From Pseudonocardia sp. MH-G8 (GTDB taxonomy: Bacteria; Actinomycetota; Actinomycetes; Mycobacteriales; Pseudonocardiaceae), in contig NZ_NKYF01000004.1 in assembly GCF_002262885.1 (NCBI RefSeq), positions 710-64,709 on the forward strand: a stretch of DNA of 64,000 bases, read 5' to 3'. Position 1 is the stretch's first letter; the number at the start of each line of letters is the position of its first letter. Under the pieces are notes generated by a model. That model saw nothing but the letters and a program-made list of their open reading frames with translations, ran no database searches and was not told the DNA's origin. A program made the translations under genes and the position numbers. Below, one piece after another: positions 24,409 through 33,087 of the stretch.

Positions 24409-24483
24409 CATGCCGGATGCAGGGATCCGGCAGGCTGTACATAGTCCTCGCCACATGGTCGACATCCGGGCGAGGGAGACGCG

Positions 24484-25827
24484 ATGGTCGCGAGCGAGAC
24501 GGTGCCGGCTCAACCTCGAGAGGACCGGCGCTTCCTCCGCAGGATCACATTCACCACCGCGTGGGGCCAGGGTCTCGACGGCTACGACCTGGGCATCATC
24601 AGTGTCGTCCTGATCCCGCTCAGCGCCGAGCTGGACATCTCCCCCATGGCAATGGGGTTGATCGGCGCGGCTGCACTGGTCGGCATCTTCATCGGCGGCC
24701 CGGTCTTCGGCTACCTGACCGACCGGTTCGGCAGGCGCAAGCTGTTCAACATCGACATCCTGCTGTTCCTGGTCGCCGGCATCGCCCAGGGACTCGTCGG
24801 AGAGGGCTGGCAGCTCGTCATCGTTCGACTGGTGCTGGGGATGGCGATCGGTGCGGAGTACTCGATCGGCGCGCCGATGCTCGCCGAGTTCTCGCCCGCC
24901 CGCGGACGGGGCCGGCGGCTGTCCATGCTCGAGGTCTGCTGGTTCAGCGGGTTCCTCGCCTCGGTCCTCGTGGGCTACGCGCTGCTCGAACTCGGGGTGG
25001 GCTGGCGCCTGATCCTCGTGACCAGCGCCGTTCCGGCGCTCGTCACGCTGGTACTGCGCCACGGCATGCCCGAGTCGCCCCGCTGGCTGATCGCGAAGGG
25101 CCGCACTGACGAAGCCCGCGCCATCGTCGATCGCTACATGGGTGGGGAGGCCTACTTCGCCGCCGAACAGTTCGCCGACGAGTCGCAACGCTCCGGCACC
25201 GGCATCCGTGCCCTTTTCTCGCGCGAGCTGCGCGGTCGAACCATCTTCGTGTGCGTCTTCTGGGCCTGCCAGGTCGCGCCATACTTCGCGATCTTCACCT
25301 TCGCCCCGCAGGTGCTCTCGTCGTTGGACCTGACCAACGAGACGGCAGGAACGATCGCAACGAACGGGCTCGCAGCGCTGGGCGCCGTCGTCGGCATGCT
25401 CGTCATCGAGCGGATCGGCCGCCGACGCATGCTGGTGATCCCGTTCTGGATCCAGGCCGCTGCCCTGTTCGTCGTGGGGTTCTGGGCCGGGGCTCCCACC
25501 TGGGTGATCATCGCGGCCTTCGTGTTCTACGCCTTCTTCAACGCGCTCTCCAGCAACCTGGAGGCCGTCTACCCCGCGGAGCTGTTCCCCACCTCGGTGC
25601 GGACCACCGGTGTCGGCGTCGCGACGGCAGCCAGCCGCATCGGTGCCGCCATCGGGACGTGGCTGCTCCCGGTCGGTCTGGACACCATCGGTGTCGGGCC
25701 CTGCATGGTCATCGGCGGCCTGGTGTGCGTGCTCGGCGCCATCGTGTCCCAGGTCATGGCCCCGGAGACCACCGGGAAGTCGCTGACCGACAGCGCGCGG
25801 ACGGCGGCCTCGCGGACTCGCGCGTGA
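24484..25827 (+). CDS. MFS transporter (sugar-porter/aromatic-acid type)
   Basis: The 447-aa protein has about 12 membrane segments. The loop 2-3 signature is GYLTDRFGRRKLF, the central repeat has GRRRMLVIPF, and TM4-5 contain the AEYSIGAPMLAEF pattern found in metabolite:H+ symporters of the sugar-porter group. ATG 24484 follows GAGGGAG by 5 bases. It is divergent from the lyase-PucR operon across a palindrome-bearing region, making import of the amino acid or amine degraded by that operon the most economical guess. Confidence 0.88.
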   Translation: MVASETVPAQPREDRRFLRRITFTTAWGQGLDGYDLGIISVVLIPLSAELDISPMAMGLIGAAALVGIFIGGPVFGYLTDRFGRRKLFNIDILLFLVAGIAQGLVGEGWQLVIVRLVLGMAIGAEYSIGAPMLAEFSPARGRGRRLSMLEVCWFSGFLASVLVGYALLELGVGWRLILVTSAVPALVTLVLRHGMPESPRWLIAKGRTDEARAIVDRYMGGEAYFAAEQFADESQRSGTGIRALFSRELRGRTIFVCVFWACQVAPYFAIFTFAPQVLSSLDLTNETAGTIATNGLAALGAVVGMLVIERIGRRRMLVIPFWIQAAALFVVGFWAGAPTWVIIAAFVFYAFFNALSSNLEAVYPAELFPTSVRTTGVGVATAASRIGAAIGTWLLPVGLDTIGVGPCMVIGGLVCVLGAIVSQVMAPETTGKSLTDSARTAASRTRA

Positions 25828-25854
25828 GCCCGTCAGGCGGGCTGACGACCAGCT

Positions 25855-25944
25855 CCGCGCAGCCTCACATCTGTAGTGGTTCAGGCACCTGGTTCGGCAC
25901 CAGGCTCGACGGCGGGTGAGCATGCCCCACGCCGGAGGTAGAGG
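25855..25944 (-). pseudogene. Fragment of an ECF sigma-factor gene
   Basis: The minus strand reads [20 protein letters not shown], then [10 protein letters not shown], which aligns with region 2 of the sigma factor at 10952-11530 (PPVWGTLTHPRAWCRTTC, HAYRRQAAR). Regions before and after, including region 4, are missing. It is a short remnant with no start codon. Confidence 0.55.
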
Positions 25945-26032
25945 CCGCGAGGTCACCGGCGGAGCATCGACAAAGGGATCGGGAAGACCACGATTGCCGA
26001 AGGTGCGCAAAGCTCTCGCCCTCGCCGCGCGC

Positions 26033-26191
26033 ATGACCGGGCTCTGGCAGGTCAGCGGCCGCAGCGAGCTGTCCTGGAAGGAGACGGTGCGGCTCGACCT
26101 GCGCTACGTCGAGAACTGGTCGATCACGCTGGACTGCATGATCCTCTGGAAGACCGTCAACGCCGTCACGCGCGGGCGGGGTGCCTACTGA
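26033..26191 (+). pseudogene. 3' fragment of an exopolysaccharide sugar-transferase gene
   Basis: The plus frame gives [20 protein letters not shown], then [15 protein letters not shown] and a terminal RGRGAY. This is the C-terminal end of bacterial undecaprenyl-phosphate sugar phosphotransferases (WbaP/CpsE type: [10 protein letters not shown], DLxYVENWS). The upstream catalytic and membrane parts are absent, though the last 52 codons are intact in frame. The stop overlaps the DUF418 gene by 26 bases. Confidence 0.75.
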
Positions 26192-27476
26192 CGCCTGCGC
26201 TCGGTTCGCGGCCTGCGCGATAGGTCAGCTTGCGCAACGCCACTTCGGCGGGCCCGCGCAGACCGCGGCGTTCCATCGCCGCGGCGGCGGCCACCGTGGT
26301 GGCCCACACCGCGACGGCGAACAGCGATACCGACCAGCTCGACAGATGAGCGCCCCAGCCCACTCCCCAGGCTGCCAGCACCGGCCCCCACGCCAAGGAC
26401 TGGGCCAGGTAGCCGCTCATCGAGCGTCGGCCCAGCGCGCCGACCCAGCGCACCGGACGGCTGGAGGCCGCCGCGTGCCCGGACAGGCGGTGGGCGATCA
26501 GCCCGAACAGCGCCGCATAGCCGACTCCCGTGAAGGTCCCGGCGAAGAAGTGCAGGTTCGACAGCGTGGTGTCCGCAGCGATCTCGACGACGCCGATGTG
26601 CTGCAGCGCCAGCACCGCGCCGGTCGTCCATCCGGCGGCGATGCCCCACAGCGTCAGCCGACGCAGCAGCACCAGATGACGGCCGGGTTCATCCAGGATC
26701 CGGTGCCGCGCCGCCAGCACTCCCATCAGGAACGCCGCGGGAAGCGCCATCGTGATGATGCCGCCGATCATCGTGGAGATCCAGACGGGCAGGCGCTCGA
26801 CGGCCGAGATCAGGTAGTTCGGCTCGGCGATGCTCAGCCGCTGCTGCTCGGAGAGGATCACCTCCGCCTGCGTCGAGGCGAGGGCCGAGCCCACCGCGCT
26901 GAGCAGGGCGAACGCGGCCGCCACGCCGAGCAGGACGCCGATCCAGACTTTCAGCGTGCGATCGGTGCGGCCGAAGAACAGCGGCACCATGATCAGCCCG
27001 ATCAGGCCGTAGACGCCGATGATGTCGCCCTGCCACAGCAGCACCGCGTGCACCGCGCCGAAGACGACCATCCACAGATGGCGCCGGCGCAGCATCCGCC
27101 GCACGACGGTCGGACTGGTGCCCTTGGCCGTCTGGCGGGCATACATCTGCCCGATTCCGTAGGCGAACAAGAATCCGAACATGGTGTACACCCGGGCGTC
27201 GACCACGATCAGGGTGAACGCCTGGGCGATCCTGTCGGGCGCGTTCCCCACGACGGGGTGGAGCCCGATCACCCCCGTGCGGGCGGTGTAGAGGAAGTAG
27301 GGCACGTGCGCCAGCGCGATCAGCAGCAGCATCATGCCCCGCGCCAGGTCAGGCGCGAGGGAGCGCTCCGAGAGAGGGGTCGGGTGCGCCAGGCTCCCGC
27401 GCGGTGGCGCGGGGCGACGATCGCGGCGATGCCTCACGTGCTCGGCAGACCGATGTGGCCGCCACTGCTCCGACAT
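26166..27476 (-). CDS. DUF418-family integral membrane protein
   Basis: A 436-aa polytopic protein with about 10 membrane segments and a basic N-terminal tail (about 1-40). The C-terminal half has the DUF418 pattern: [36 protein letters not shown]-terminal segments have the acyltransferase-3-like look common in this group ([20 protein letters not shown]). Function unknown; such genes commonly sit next to TetR regulators. It is divergent from the TetR gene at 27565, and both starts flank twin operators. ATG 27476. Confidence 0.85.
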   Translation of the reverse strand: MSEQWRPHRSAEHVRHRRDRRPAPPRGSLAHPTPLSERSLAPDLARGMMLLLIALAHVPYFLYTARTGVIGLHPVVGNAPDRIAQAFTLIVVDARVYTMFGFLFAYGIGQMYARQTAKGTSPTVVRRMLRRRHLWMVVFGAVHAVLLWQGDIIGVYGLIGLIMVPLFFGRTDRTLKVWIGVLLGVAAAFALLSAVGSALASTQAEVILSEQQRLSIAEPNYLISAVERLPVWISTMIGGIITMALPAAFLMGVLAARHRILDEPGRHLVLLRRLTLWGIAAGWTTGAVLALQHIGVVEIAADTTLSNLHFFAGTFTGVGYAALFGLIAHRLSGHAAASSRPVRWVGALGRRSMSGYLAQSLAWGPVLAAWGVGWGAHLSSWSVSLFAVAVWATTVAAAAAMERRGLRGPAEVALRKLTYRAGREPSAGVSRHPARA

Positions 27477-27503
27477 GCTTCCCCCGACGCTCGACCGCCC
27501 CGT

Positions 27504-27552
27504 CTAATACAGTGTGTTAGACGCTTGGCACGACACTAACACGGCGTATTAG
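27504..27552. promoter_or_regulatory. Twin TetR operators CTAAYAC-nnn-GTRTTAG
   Basis: Two 17-bp palindromes, CTAATACAGTGTGTTAG (27504-27520) and CTAACACGGCGTATTAG (27536-27552), share consensus CTAAYACnnnGTRTTAG with centres 32 bp apart, about three helical turns. They lie between the divergent DUF418 and TetR starts, 13 bases from GTG 27565. Autoregulation and repression of the membrane-protein gene by the TetR product are the natural reading. Confidence 0.8.
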
Positions 27553-27564
27553 TAAGGTGGCGCG

Positions 27565-28161
27565 GTGGAAGGCACGAGAGAGCTCAGCAGCCGGGACAAG
27601 GTCCTCCTGGCCGCCATGACGATGTTCGGCGAGGACCCGGGTACGACGCTGAGCGTGCGGGCGGTCGCGGCGCGGGCCGGGGTGAGCACGGGCTCGCTCA
27701 GGTACCACTTCCCGACCCAGCGCGCGCTCCAGGACGAGGTGCTGACCCGCGTCTACGACCTCGCGATCTCCGACGGGGCGATCCACGACAGTTCGGTGCC
27801 AGCCCGGGACCGGTTGGTCGACTGCCTCCGGCAGTTGCTCGTCGGCGTCGGGGTGGGGACACGAGCACGAGAAGCCATGCGCAAGGTCGTGGAGGATTTC
27901 ATCGCTCCCGAGCCGACCGAGGAGATCCGCGCGGCATACCTCGCCATCGAACGAGAAACACGCCGCCGTGTCGAGTACTGGCTGACGGTCCTCACGAACG
28001 AAGGCGCTCTCCCCGAGCGCGACAACACCCGGCGGGCGAGGTTCCTGCTCACCGTGATCAACGGGCTCACCCTGGAGCGGGCGTTGCCGGCCGAGGACCC
28101 GATCCTGCAGACCGAGGCCGACACCCTCTGCACGGCCGTCGACTGCGTCCTCGGTTCCTGA
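27565..28161 (+). CDS. TetR-family repressor
   Basis: A 198-aa TetR-fold protein with N-terminal helix-turn-helix (RDKVLLAAMTMFGEDPGTTL, then ARAGVSTGSLRYHFPTQRAL) and a helical C-terminal domain (about 80-195). GTG 27565 follows GTAAGG. It is divergent from the DUF418 gene with two near-identical operators between. The ligand is unknown. Confidence 0.88.
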   Translation: MEGTRELSSRDKVLLAAMTMFGEDPGTTLSVRAVAARAGVSTGSLRYHFPTQRALQDEVLTRVYDLAISDGAIHDSSVPARDRLVDCLRQLLVGVGVGTRAREAMRKVVEDFIAPEPTEEIRAAYLAIERETRRRVEYWLTVLTNEGALPERDNTRRARFLLTVINGLTLERALPAEDPILQTEADTLCTAVDCVLGS

Positions 28162-28164
28162 TCC

Positions 28165-28432
28165 TCACCTGCGGGCGTGGCGGCGGGTGTCGCGGTAGAG
28201 CTCCACGGCACGCTGCTGCGATTTGACCTCGAGCTCGGTGAGGACCGACCGGATGTGGCTGCGGACGGTGCTCATCGCCACGCTCGCCTCGGCGCTGATC
28301 TCGGCCGCCCTCTGACCGCGCTTCATGCGCTGGAGCACCTCGAACTCGCGGTCGGTGAGCAGCGATGCCTACGGAGGTGGTCACGAGATCGTTCGGACCG
28401 ACGACGAGCACGGCAACGACATCTGTCGGCAT
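28165..28432 (-). pseudogene. Remnant of a LuxR-type regulator gene
   Basis: The 3' part encodes a complete GerE/LuxR helix-turn-helix: LLTDREFEVLQRMKRGQRAA, then EISAEASVAMSTVRSHIRSV, ending ARR. An in-frame TAG lies just before it and no start follows. In another frame, ATG 28432 opens MPTDVVAVLVVGPNDLV, which looks like the N-terminus of a receiver-like domain. The two parts fit one gene that lost its middle (about 100 codons) and its frame. Confidence 0.6.
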
Positions 28433-28525
28433 CGACCTGGCGCCTCCGGAACCGTTCGAAGACTGCGGTGACGGCTACGTGCTCGGTCGTCCTGCCTGCG
28501 GCGTTACGGCAGCTACCGTGAGGGG

Positions 28526-28759
28526 ATGGCGGAGGAACCCGGAGAGGTGCTGTCCGGGCGCAACCGCCGCACGTTCCTGGTCGCGGCATGGGTCGGCGCC
28601 ACGCTCCTCGGGCTCGCGCTGGCCGCCACCACCCGCATCGGGCCCGTCCTGTTCGTCCTCTCCCGCAACCACGGCGTGCACCTCGGCGACCTGGTCGCCT
28701 TCGCCGTCGTCTACGCCGTCGTGCTCGTGATCACGCTCCGGAACACCCGCGCACGCTGA
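28526..28759 (+). CDS. Small two-TM membrane protein
   Basis: A 77-aa product with a charged N-terminus (SGRNRR) and two hydrophobic segments (about 17-34 and 51-69) joined by a short polar loop (SRNHGVHLGD). ATG 28526 follows GAGGGG. No family or function is recognised. Confidence 0.55.
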   Translation: MAEEPGEVLSGRNRRTFLVAAWVGATLLGLALAATTRIGPVLFVLSRNHGVHLGDLVAFAVVYAVVLVITLRNTRAR

Positions 28760-28972
28760 TCAAATACGTGGCTTCGATCACGTTCGGGGGCCGTGGCGGG
28801 GGGTCAGCGAGCCACCGCTCAGCGTGTTCGACACCAGAGATCCCCAGGTCGGCACGGTGGTCCGCGGGCACGGGACGACCCGTCAGGGCGCCGACCGCCC
28901 CGCAGACCCCGGGGTAACGTCACCCGAACGCACACCGAATGCCCAGATGGAGCTCCCCAGCACCCGGCTTGC

Positions 28973-30085
28973 GTGATCGCGGCCGTCCCCCGACGCCGAG
29001 GGGTTGAGAGCACGTTGCGCAGCACGATCAGCATCCGCTGCCGGCAGGACCTGGCGGGCCGAGCGCTGGCAGCCGACCTGGCCGCGCTCGCGGCCCTGGC
29101 CACCGGCGCCTGGCTGCTCGGCGTCCTGATCCACGGGCGGCACGACGTGGCCCACGAGGCGGTCGCCGTGCTCGCGTTCGCGGCCGGGGTCGCCGCCGCG
29201 ATTCTCCTCGCCGCCGTCGCCGGGCTCTCCGGCAGCGCGCGCACCGGACGCATCGCCGCCGCCGTCGCCCTCTACGCGGGCGTCACGCTCCTGGTACGGG
29301 CATCCGGGCTCGAGGACCCGATGAACGTCTGGGTGCTGGCCGGCTGCACCGCCGTCCTCGGCGCGATCGGAATGCTGGCGCTCGCGGTACGGGGCCCGGT
29401 CACCGGCCGCGCAGGCCGGTGGGCCGCCCTCACCGTCGGCGCCCTCACCGTGCTCGCCGTCGCCGCGATCGGCGCCGTCGCCGTCGCCGTGCCCGGCTGG
29501 ATGCCGCCCGCGTGGGCCGTCGGCGGGCTCGACGTCATCGCCTGGTCGGGGGCCGGAGCGGCGGGGATCGTCGCGCTGGTCGGCGGCACCCGCTCCCGGC
29601 GGGCGCTCGTACGCCGCACCGGGATCGCGTTCACCACCCTCTCGGCCGCCCACGCCGTGCGCATCGTCTCCGGAGGAGCCCCCGGCGCCGACCGCGACGC
29701 CGTCGGTGCCGCGCTCGAACTGGCCGCCGTCGCCATGCTGCTGGTGGCGGCCGTGGCGTTCTTCGTCGCCGTCCTGCGCGGGCTGCGCGCCACGGCGGCG
29801 CCCGCGGCGCGTGCCGTCCGGACCCCCGCACCGCGCACCGGCGCCGACGACCTCCCGGAGCAGCGTCGCGACCCGGCCGCGTCCAACGCGCTCAGCGGCC
29901 TCACCATCGGGCCCGTCACGGACGGCATCCGGATCCTCACCGCGCGCCCGCCGCAGGCCGGCCAGCCCCACGACCCCGCCACCGGGATCGGGCACGTCGC
30001 GGGCGGCCACCGGCAGTGGGCGCGCGGCACCGGCGCCCACCGCCGCACCCGCCCCGGCCGCGGCCGCCCGCCCGGGCGGGGCTGA
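28973..30085 (+). CDS. Multi-pass membrane protein of unknown function
   Basis: Up to 370 aa, with about eight hydrophobic segments between residues 25 and 280. The last 85 residues are soluble, rich in Pro, Arg and Gly, and presumably cytoplasmic. No domain is recognised. The start is uncertain: GTG 28973 is the first plausible codon, and TTG 29015 would begin closer to the first membrane segment (GAGGGG upstream). It lies upstream of, and on the same strand as, the Ehr-like operon, but 100 bases and a palindromic operator separate them. Confidence 0.6.
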   Translation: MIAAVPRRRGVESTLRSTISIRCRQDLAGRALAADLAALAALATGAWLLGVLIHGRHDVAHEAVAVLAFAAGVAAAILLAAVAGLSGSARTGRIAAAVALYAGVTLLVRASGLEDPMNVWVLAGCTAVLGAIGMLALAVRGPVTGRAGRWAALTVGALTVLAVAAIGAVAVAVPGWMPPAWAVGGLDVIAWSGAGAAGIVALVGGTRSRRALVRRTGIAFTTLSAAHAVRIVSGGAPGADRDAVGAALELAAVAMLLVAAVAFFVAVLRGLRATAAPAARAVRTPAPRTGADDLPEQRRDPAASNALSGLTIGPVTDGIRILTARPPQAGQPHDPATGIGHVAGGHRQWARGTGAHRRTRPGRGRPPGRG

Positions 30086-30135
30086 CCGCTCGTCCTGCCC
30101 CGTCCCGACACCCTCATCGATCGGCAGCTCATCTA

Positions 30136-30168
30136 GTTGCTAAAGTCTGCAATTGCAGATGTAGCAAC
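30136..30168. promoter_or_regulatory. Palindromic operator of the Rv0081-like regulator
   Basis: A 33-bp near-perfect palindrome: outer arms GTTGCTA/TAGCAAC and a perfect 14-bp core TCTGCAATTGCAGA. It sits 18 bases ahead of the first GTG (30186) of the operon. ArsR-type regulators bind such dyads, and M. tuberculosis Rv0081 is reported to bind an inverted repeat at its own promoter. Autoregulation of the whole operon is inferred. Confidence 0.7.
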
Positions 30169-30185
30169 AGCTGGAGGCGAGCAGG

Positions 30186-30230
30186 GTGAGCAGCGACGTG
30201 GTCGATGCGGTGGCGGGTGATCCCCGGTGA
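30186..30230 (+). CDS. Possible 14-codon leader peptide ahead of the ArsR gene
   Basis: GTG 30186 follows GGAGG (30172-30176) and reads VSSDVVDAVAGDPR before TGA 30228-30230. The stop overlaps the regulator's GTG (GTGA). The regulator's own GTG has no comparable ribosome-binding site, so it may be translated by coupling to this leader. Its peptide has no recognisable feature. Confidence 0.4.
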   Translation: MSSDVVDAVAGDPR

Positions 30231-30553
30231 GCACGCCCCTCTACCAGCTGAAGGCCGAGTTCTTCAAGACGCTGGGGCACCCGGTGCGGATCCGGGTGCT
30301 GGAGCTGCTCAGCATCCGCGAACACGCGGTGTCGGAGCTGCTGGGCGAGATCGAGATCGAGCCGGCGAACCTGTCGCAGCAGCTGGCGGTGCTGCGCCGG
30401 GCGGGACTGGTGACGACGCGGCGTGAGGGCTCCGCCGTCTACTACTCGCTGACCGGCCCACGGGTCTCGGAACTGTTGGCGGTGGCCCGCTCGATCCTGA
30501 CCGGCGTTCTGTCCGGGCAGGTCGAGCTGCTCGAGGACCTGCGCTCGTCCTGA
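30227..30553 (+). CDS. ArsR-type regulator, Rv0081-like
   Basis: A 108-aa winged-helix protein: AEFFKTLGHPVRIRVLELLS and the recognition region EIEIEPANLSQQLAVLRRAG, then the wing VTTRREGSAVYYSLT. It lacks the paired Cys of metal-sensing ArsR proteins. Position and the following genes match M. tuberculosis Rv0081, a hypoxia-linked regulator that heads the same operon. The palindrome at 30136-30168 is its probable site. Confidence 0.88.
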   Translation: MSTPLYQLKAEFFKTLGHPVRIRVLELLSIREHAVSELLGEIEIEPANLSQQLAVLRRAGLVTTRREGSAVYYSLTGPRVSELLAVARSILTGVLSGQVELLEDLRSS

Positions 30554-30592
30554 TCGGGCGCCGATCTGCGGATTCCACGGACTGGAGTGCTT

Positions 30593-31078
30593 GTGGTGGG
30601 GTTGTGGCGCAAGATTCGCGCTGTCGGGCGGGTGGCCGAACCCGCGCCACCGGCTCCGGCGGCGCCCCCGCCGCCCGCTGCGGCGGCGTTGTCGGGCTCG
30701 GTGCAGGTGCGGCACGTGGACGCGGGGTCGTGCAACGGCTGCGAGGTGGAGATCGGGTCGGCTTTCGGGCCGGTGTACGACGCGGAGCGGTACGGGGCGC
30801 GGCTGGTGGCATCACCGCGGCACGCGGACGCGCTGCTGGTCACCGGCCCGGTGACGCGCAACATGGCCGAGCCGTTGCGGCGGACCTTCGAGGCGGTGCC
30901 GCAACCGCGTGTGGTCGTGGCCGTGGGTGACTGCGCCCGCAACTGCGGGGTGTTCGCCGGGGCGTACGGCGTGGCGGGGGCGGTGCGCGACGTCGTCCCG
31001 GTCGATCTCGAGGTGGCCGGCTGCCCGCCGCGCCCGGAAGCGGTCGTCGAGGCGCTGCGGACGTTGACCGGCCGATGA
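30593..31078 (+). CDS. Complex I-like/hydrogenase small subunit (NuoB/HycG-type, Rv0082-like)
   Basis: A 161-aa 4Fe-4S subunit. After a Pro/Ala-rich N-terminus, the cluster Cys appear as CNGC (C47, C50), GDCARNC (C114, C118) and GCPPRP (C144). The order matches HycG/HyfI/NuoB proximal-cluster subunits. It would pass electrons within the peripheral arm at the membrane. GTG 30593 has GGAG 5 nt upstream; GTG 30596 is equally possible. The stop overlaps the next gene (ATGA). Confidence 0.87.
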   Translation: MVGLWRKIRAVGRVAEPAPPAPAAPPPPAAAALSGSVQVRHVDAGSCNGCEVEIGSAFGPVYDAERYGARLVASPRHADALLVTGPVTRNMAEPLRRTFEAVPQPRVVVAVGDCARNCGVFAGAYGVAGAVRDVVPVDLEVAGCPPRPEAVVEALRTLTGR

Positions 31079-33087
31079 ACCCGGTGCAGGCGGGGCTCGT
31101 CGCCGCGGTCGTCGTCGGGCTCGGCGCCGCGGCGGCGGCGGTCGCCGTACCGCGCGCGGTCCGGTCCACCGTCACCGGCGCGGGCGTGGTGGCGGTCGGG
31201 GTGCTCGGGGCCGTCGCCGGAGTGGCCGCGATGGGCGGCCGGGCGTGGTCGGTGGCACTGCCCGGGCTGCTGCCGCTCGCCGGCGTGGAGCTCGCGGTCG
31301 ACGGCCTGAGCGGGGTGTTCCTCGCCGTCGCCGGAGCCGTCGCCGTGGCCGCCGGGGTGTACGGGATCGGGTACTCCCGGCACGCCCTGAGCGGCAGGGC
31401 CGTCCAGGCCACTCTGCCGCTGTTCGTGCTGTCGATGCTGCTGGTGCCGGCCGCCGGGAGCGTCGGCACGTTGCTGGTGTGCTGGGAACTCATGGCGCTG
31501 ACATCGCTGGTGCTCGTGCTGGCCGAGCACGGGCGCCGCGCGGAGGCGGCTTCGGCGGGCCGCTGGTACGCCGTGATGACCCACATCGGTTTCGTCGCGA
31601 TCCTGGTCGGACTGCTCGTGCTGGTCACGTCCGCGGCCGGCGACTCGTTCGGCGCCCTTCGGGACGCGGAACCGCCACCGGCGGTCGCCGGGCTGGGTTT
31701 CGTGCTGTGCCTGGTCGGGTTCGGGTCCAAGGCGGGGATCCTGCCGCTGCACGCCTGGCTGCCACGGGCGCACCCGGAAGCGCCGAGCCACGTGTCGGCC
31801 CTGATGTCCGCGGCGATGGTCAACCTGGGCGTCTACGGGATCGTGCGGGTGGGTGTCGACCTGCTCGGCGGCGGTGCGCGGTGGTGGTGGCAGCTGGTGC
31901 TGGTGCTGGGGGCCGTCTCCGCGGTGTACGGGATCCTGCAGGCCGCGGTCCGCACCGACCTCAAGCGGCTGCTGGGGTACTCGACCACCGAGAACATGGG
32001 CTTGGTGCTGGTCGGCGTCGGCGCGAGCGGGCTCTACGCCTCGGCCGGGGCTTCGGTGCTCGCGGCGCTGGCGTTGACCGCGGCGTTGCTGCACGTGCTG
32101 GCGCACGCGGCGTTCAAGACGCTGCTGTTCCTCGCGGCGGGGTCGGTGGTGCACGCGACCGGCACCCGTGATCTCGACGCTCTCGGCGGCCTTCGGGTGG
32201 CGATGCCGGCGACGACGGCGGCGTTCGGCCTCGGCGCGTTGGCCGCGTCCGCGCTGCCACCGGGCACCGCGTTCGTGAGCGAGTGGGTGCTGTTGCAGGC
32301 GCTGGTCCACGGCCCGACGTCCGGGCTCGACGTGGCCGCCTCGATCGTGCTTCCGGTGGCGGTCGCCGCGGTGGCGTTGACGGCCGGCCTCGCGGTGGCG
32401 ACGTTCGTCAAGGCGTTCGGTGTGGGGTTCCTGGCCCGTCCCCGCACCGGGGCGGCGGCCGCGGCGCGCGAGAGCTCCCCCTCGATGCTGGCCGGGATGG
32501 CGGTGGCCGGAGTGGCCTGCATCGGTCTCGCACTGGCCCCCACCGTCGCGCTACCTGCCGTGGCCGGCGTGGCCGCGGCCGTGCTGGACACGGCCCCGGC
32601 AGTGCGTGGCGCCATGACGATCGAGCTCGCCGGGGTGACCGGATCGATGTCGCCGCTGCTGCTGGCCGTGGCACTGGCCGTGGCGATCGCAGCCGTCCTC
32701 GGCGCCTTCCAGGTGGTGGCGGGCCGGCGGGCGCGGCGCGAGGCCCGGCTGTGGGACTGCGGCGCCGGACCGATGTCCCCGCGCACGGAGTACACCGCGA
32801 CGTCGTTCGCCGAGCCGCTGCAGCGGGTGTTCGACGACGTGCTGGACCCGACGCAGGACGTCGACGTGACCCATCACCAGGAGTCGCGCTACCTGGTGGC
32901 GGCGGTGACGTACCGGCGCAGCGTCCCGGACCGGATCGAGCGCCGCCTCTACACACCGGTGATCGCCGCGACGGCCGCGTGGGGACGGGCCGGGCGCCGC
33001 CTGGCCACCGGCAGCGTGCACCGCTACCTCGGCTACGGCTTCGCCACGCTGTGCGCGCTCCTGGTCCTGCTGGTGGTGACCCGGTGA
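31075..33087 (+). CDS. Proton-translocating antiporter-like subunit (HyfB/NuoL-type, Rv0083-like)
   Basis: The 670-aa polytopic protein carries the proton-translocation core: LLVCWELMALTSLVLV with the conserved Glu, then GFGSKAGILPLHAWLPRAHP with the Lys, and HAAFKTLLFLAAGSV. The C-terminal soluble stretch (about 560-640) is HyfB-like (LWDCGAGPMSPRTEYTATSF). It forms a large part of the membrane arm. Overlaps exist at both ends: ATGA with the small subunit and GTGA with the next gene, as expected for a complex made in fixed ratio. Confidence 0.9.
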   Translation: MNPVQAGLVAAVVVGLGAAAAAVAVPRAVRSTVTGAGVVAVGVLGAVAGVAAMGGRAWSVALPGLLPLAGVELAVDGLSGVFLAVAGAVAVAAGVYGIGYSRHALSGRAVQATLPLFVLSMLLVPAAGSVGTLLVCWELMALTSLVLVLAEHGRRAEAASAGRWYAVMTHIGFVAILVGLLVLVTSAAGDSFGALRDAEPPPAVAGLGFVLCLVGFGSKAGILPLHAWLPRAHPEAPSHVSALMSAAMVNLGVYGIVRVGVDLLGGGARWWWQLVLVLGAVSAVYGILQAAVRTDLKRLLGYSTTENMGLVLVGVGASGLYASAGASVLAALALTAALLHVLAHAAFKTLLFLAAGSVVHATGTRDLDALGGLRVAMPATTAAFGLGALAASALPPGTAFVSEWVLLQALVHGPTSGLDVAASIVLPVAVAAVALTAGLAVATFVKAFGVGFLARPRTGAAAAARESSPSMLAGMAVAGVACIGLALAPTVALPAVAGVAAAVLDTAPAVRGAMTIELAGVTGSMSPLLLAVALAVAIAAVLGAFQVVAGRRARREARLWDCGAGPMSPRTEYTATSFAEPLQRVFDDVLDPTQDVDVTHHQESRYLVAAVTYRRSVPDRIERRLYTPVIAATAAWGRAGRRLATGSVHRYLGYGFATLCALLVLLVVTR

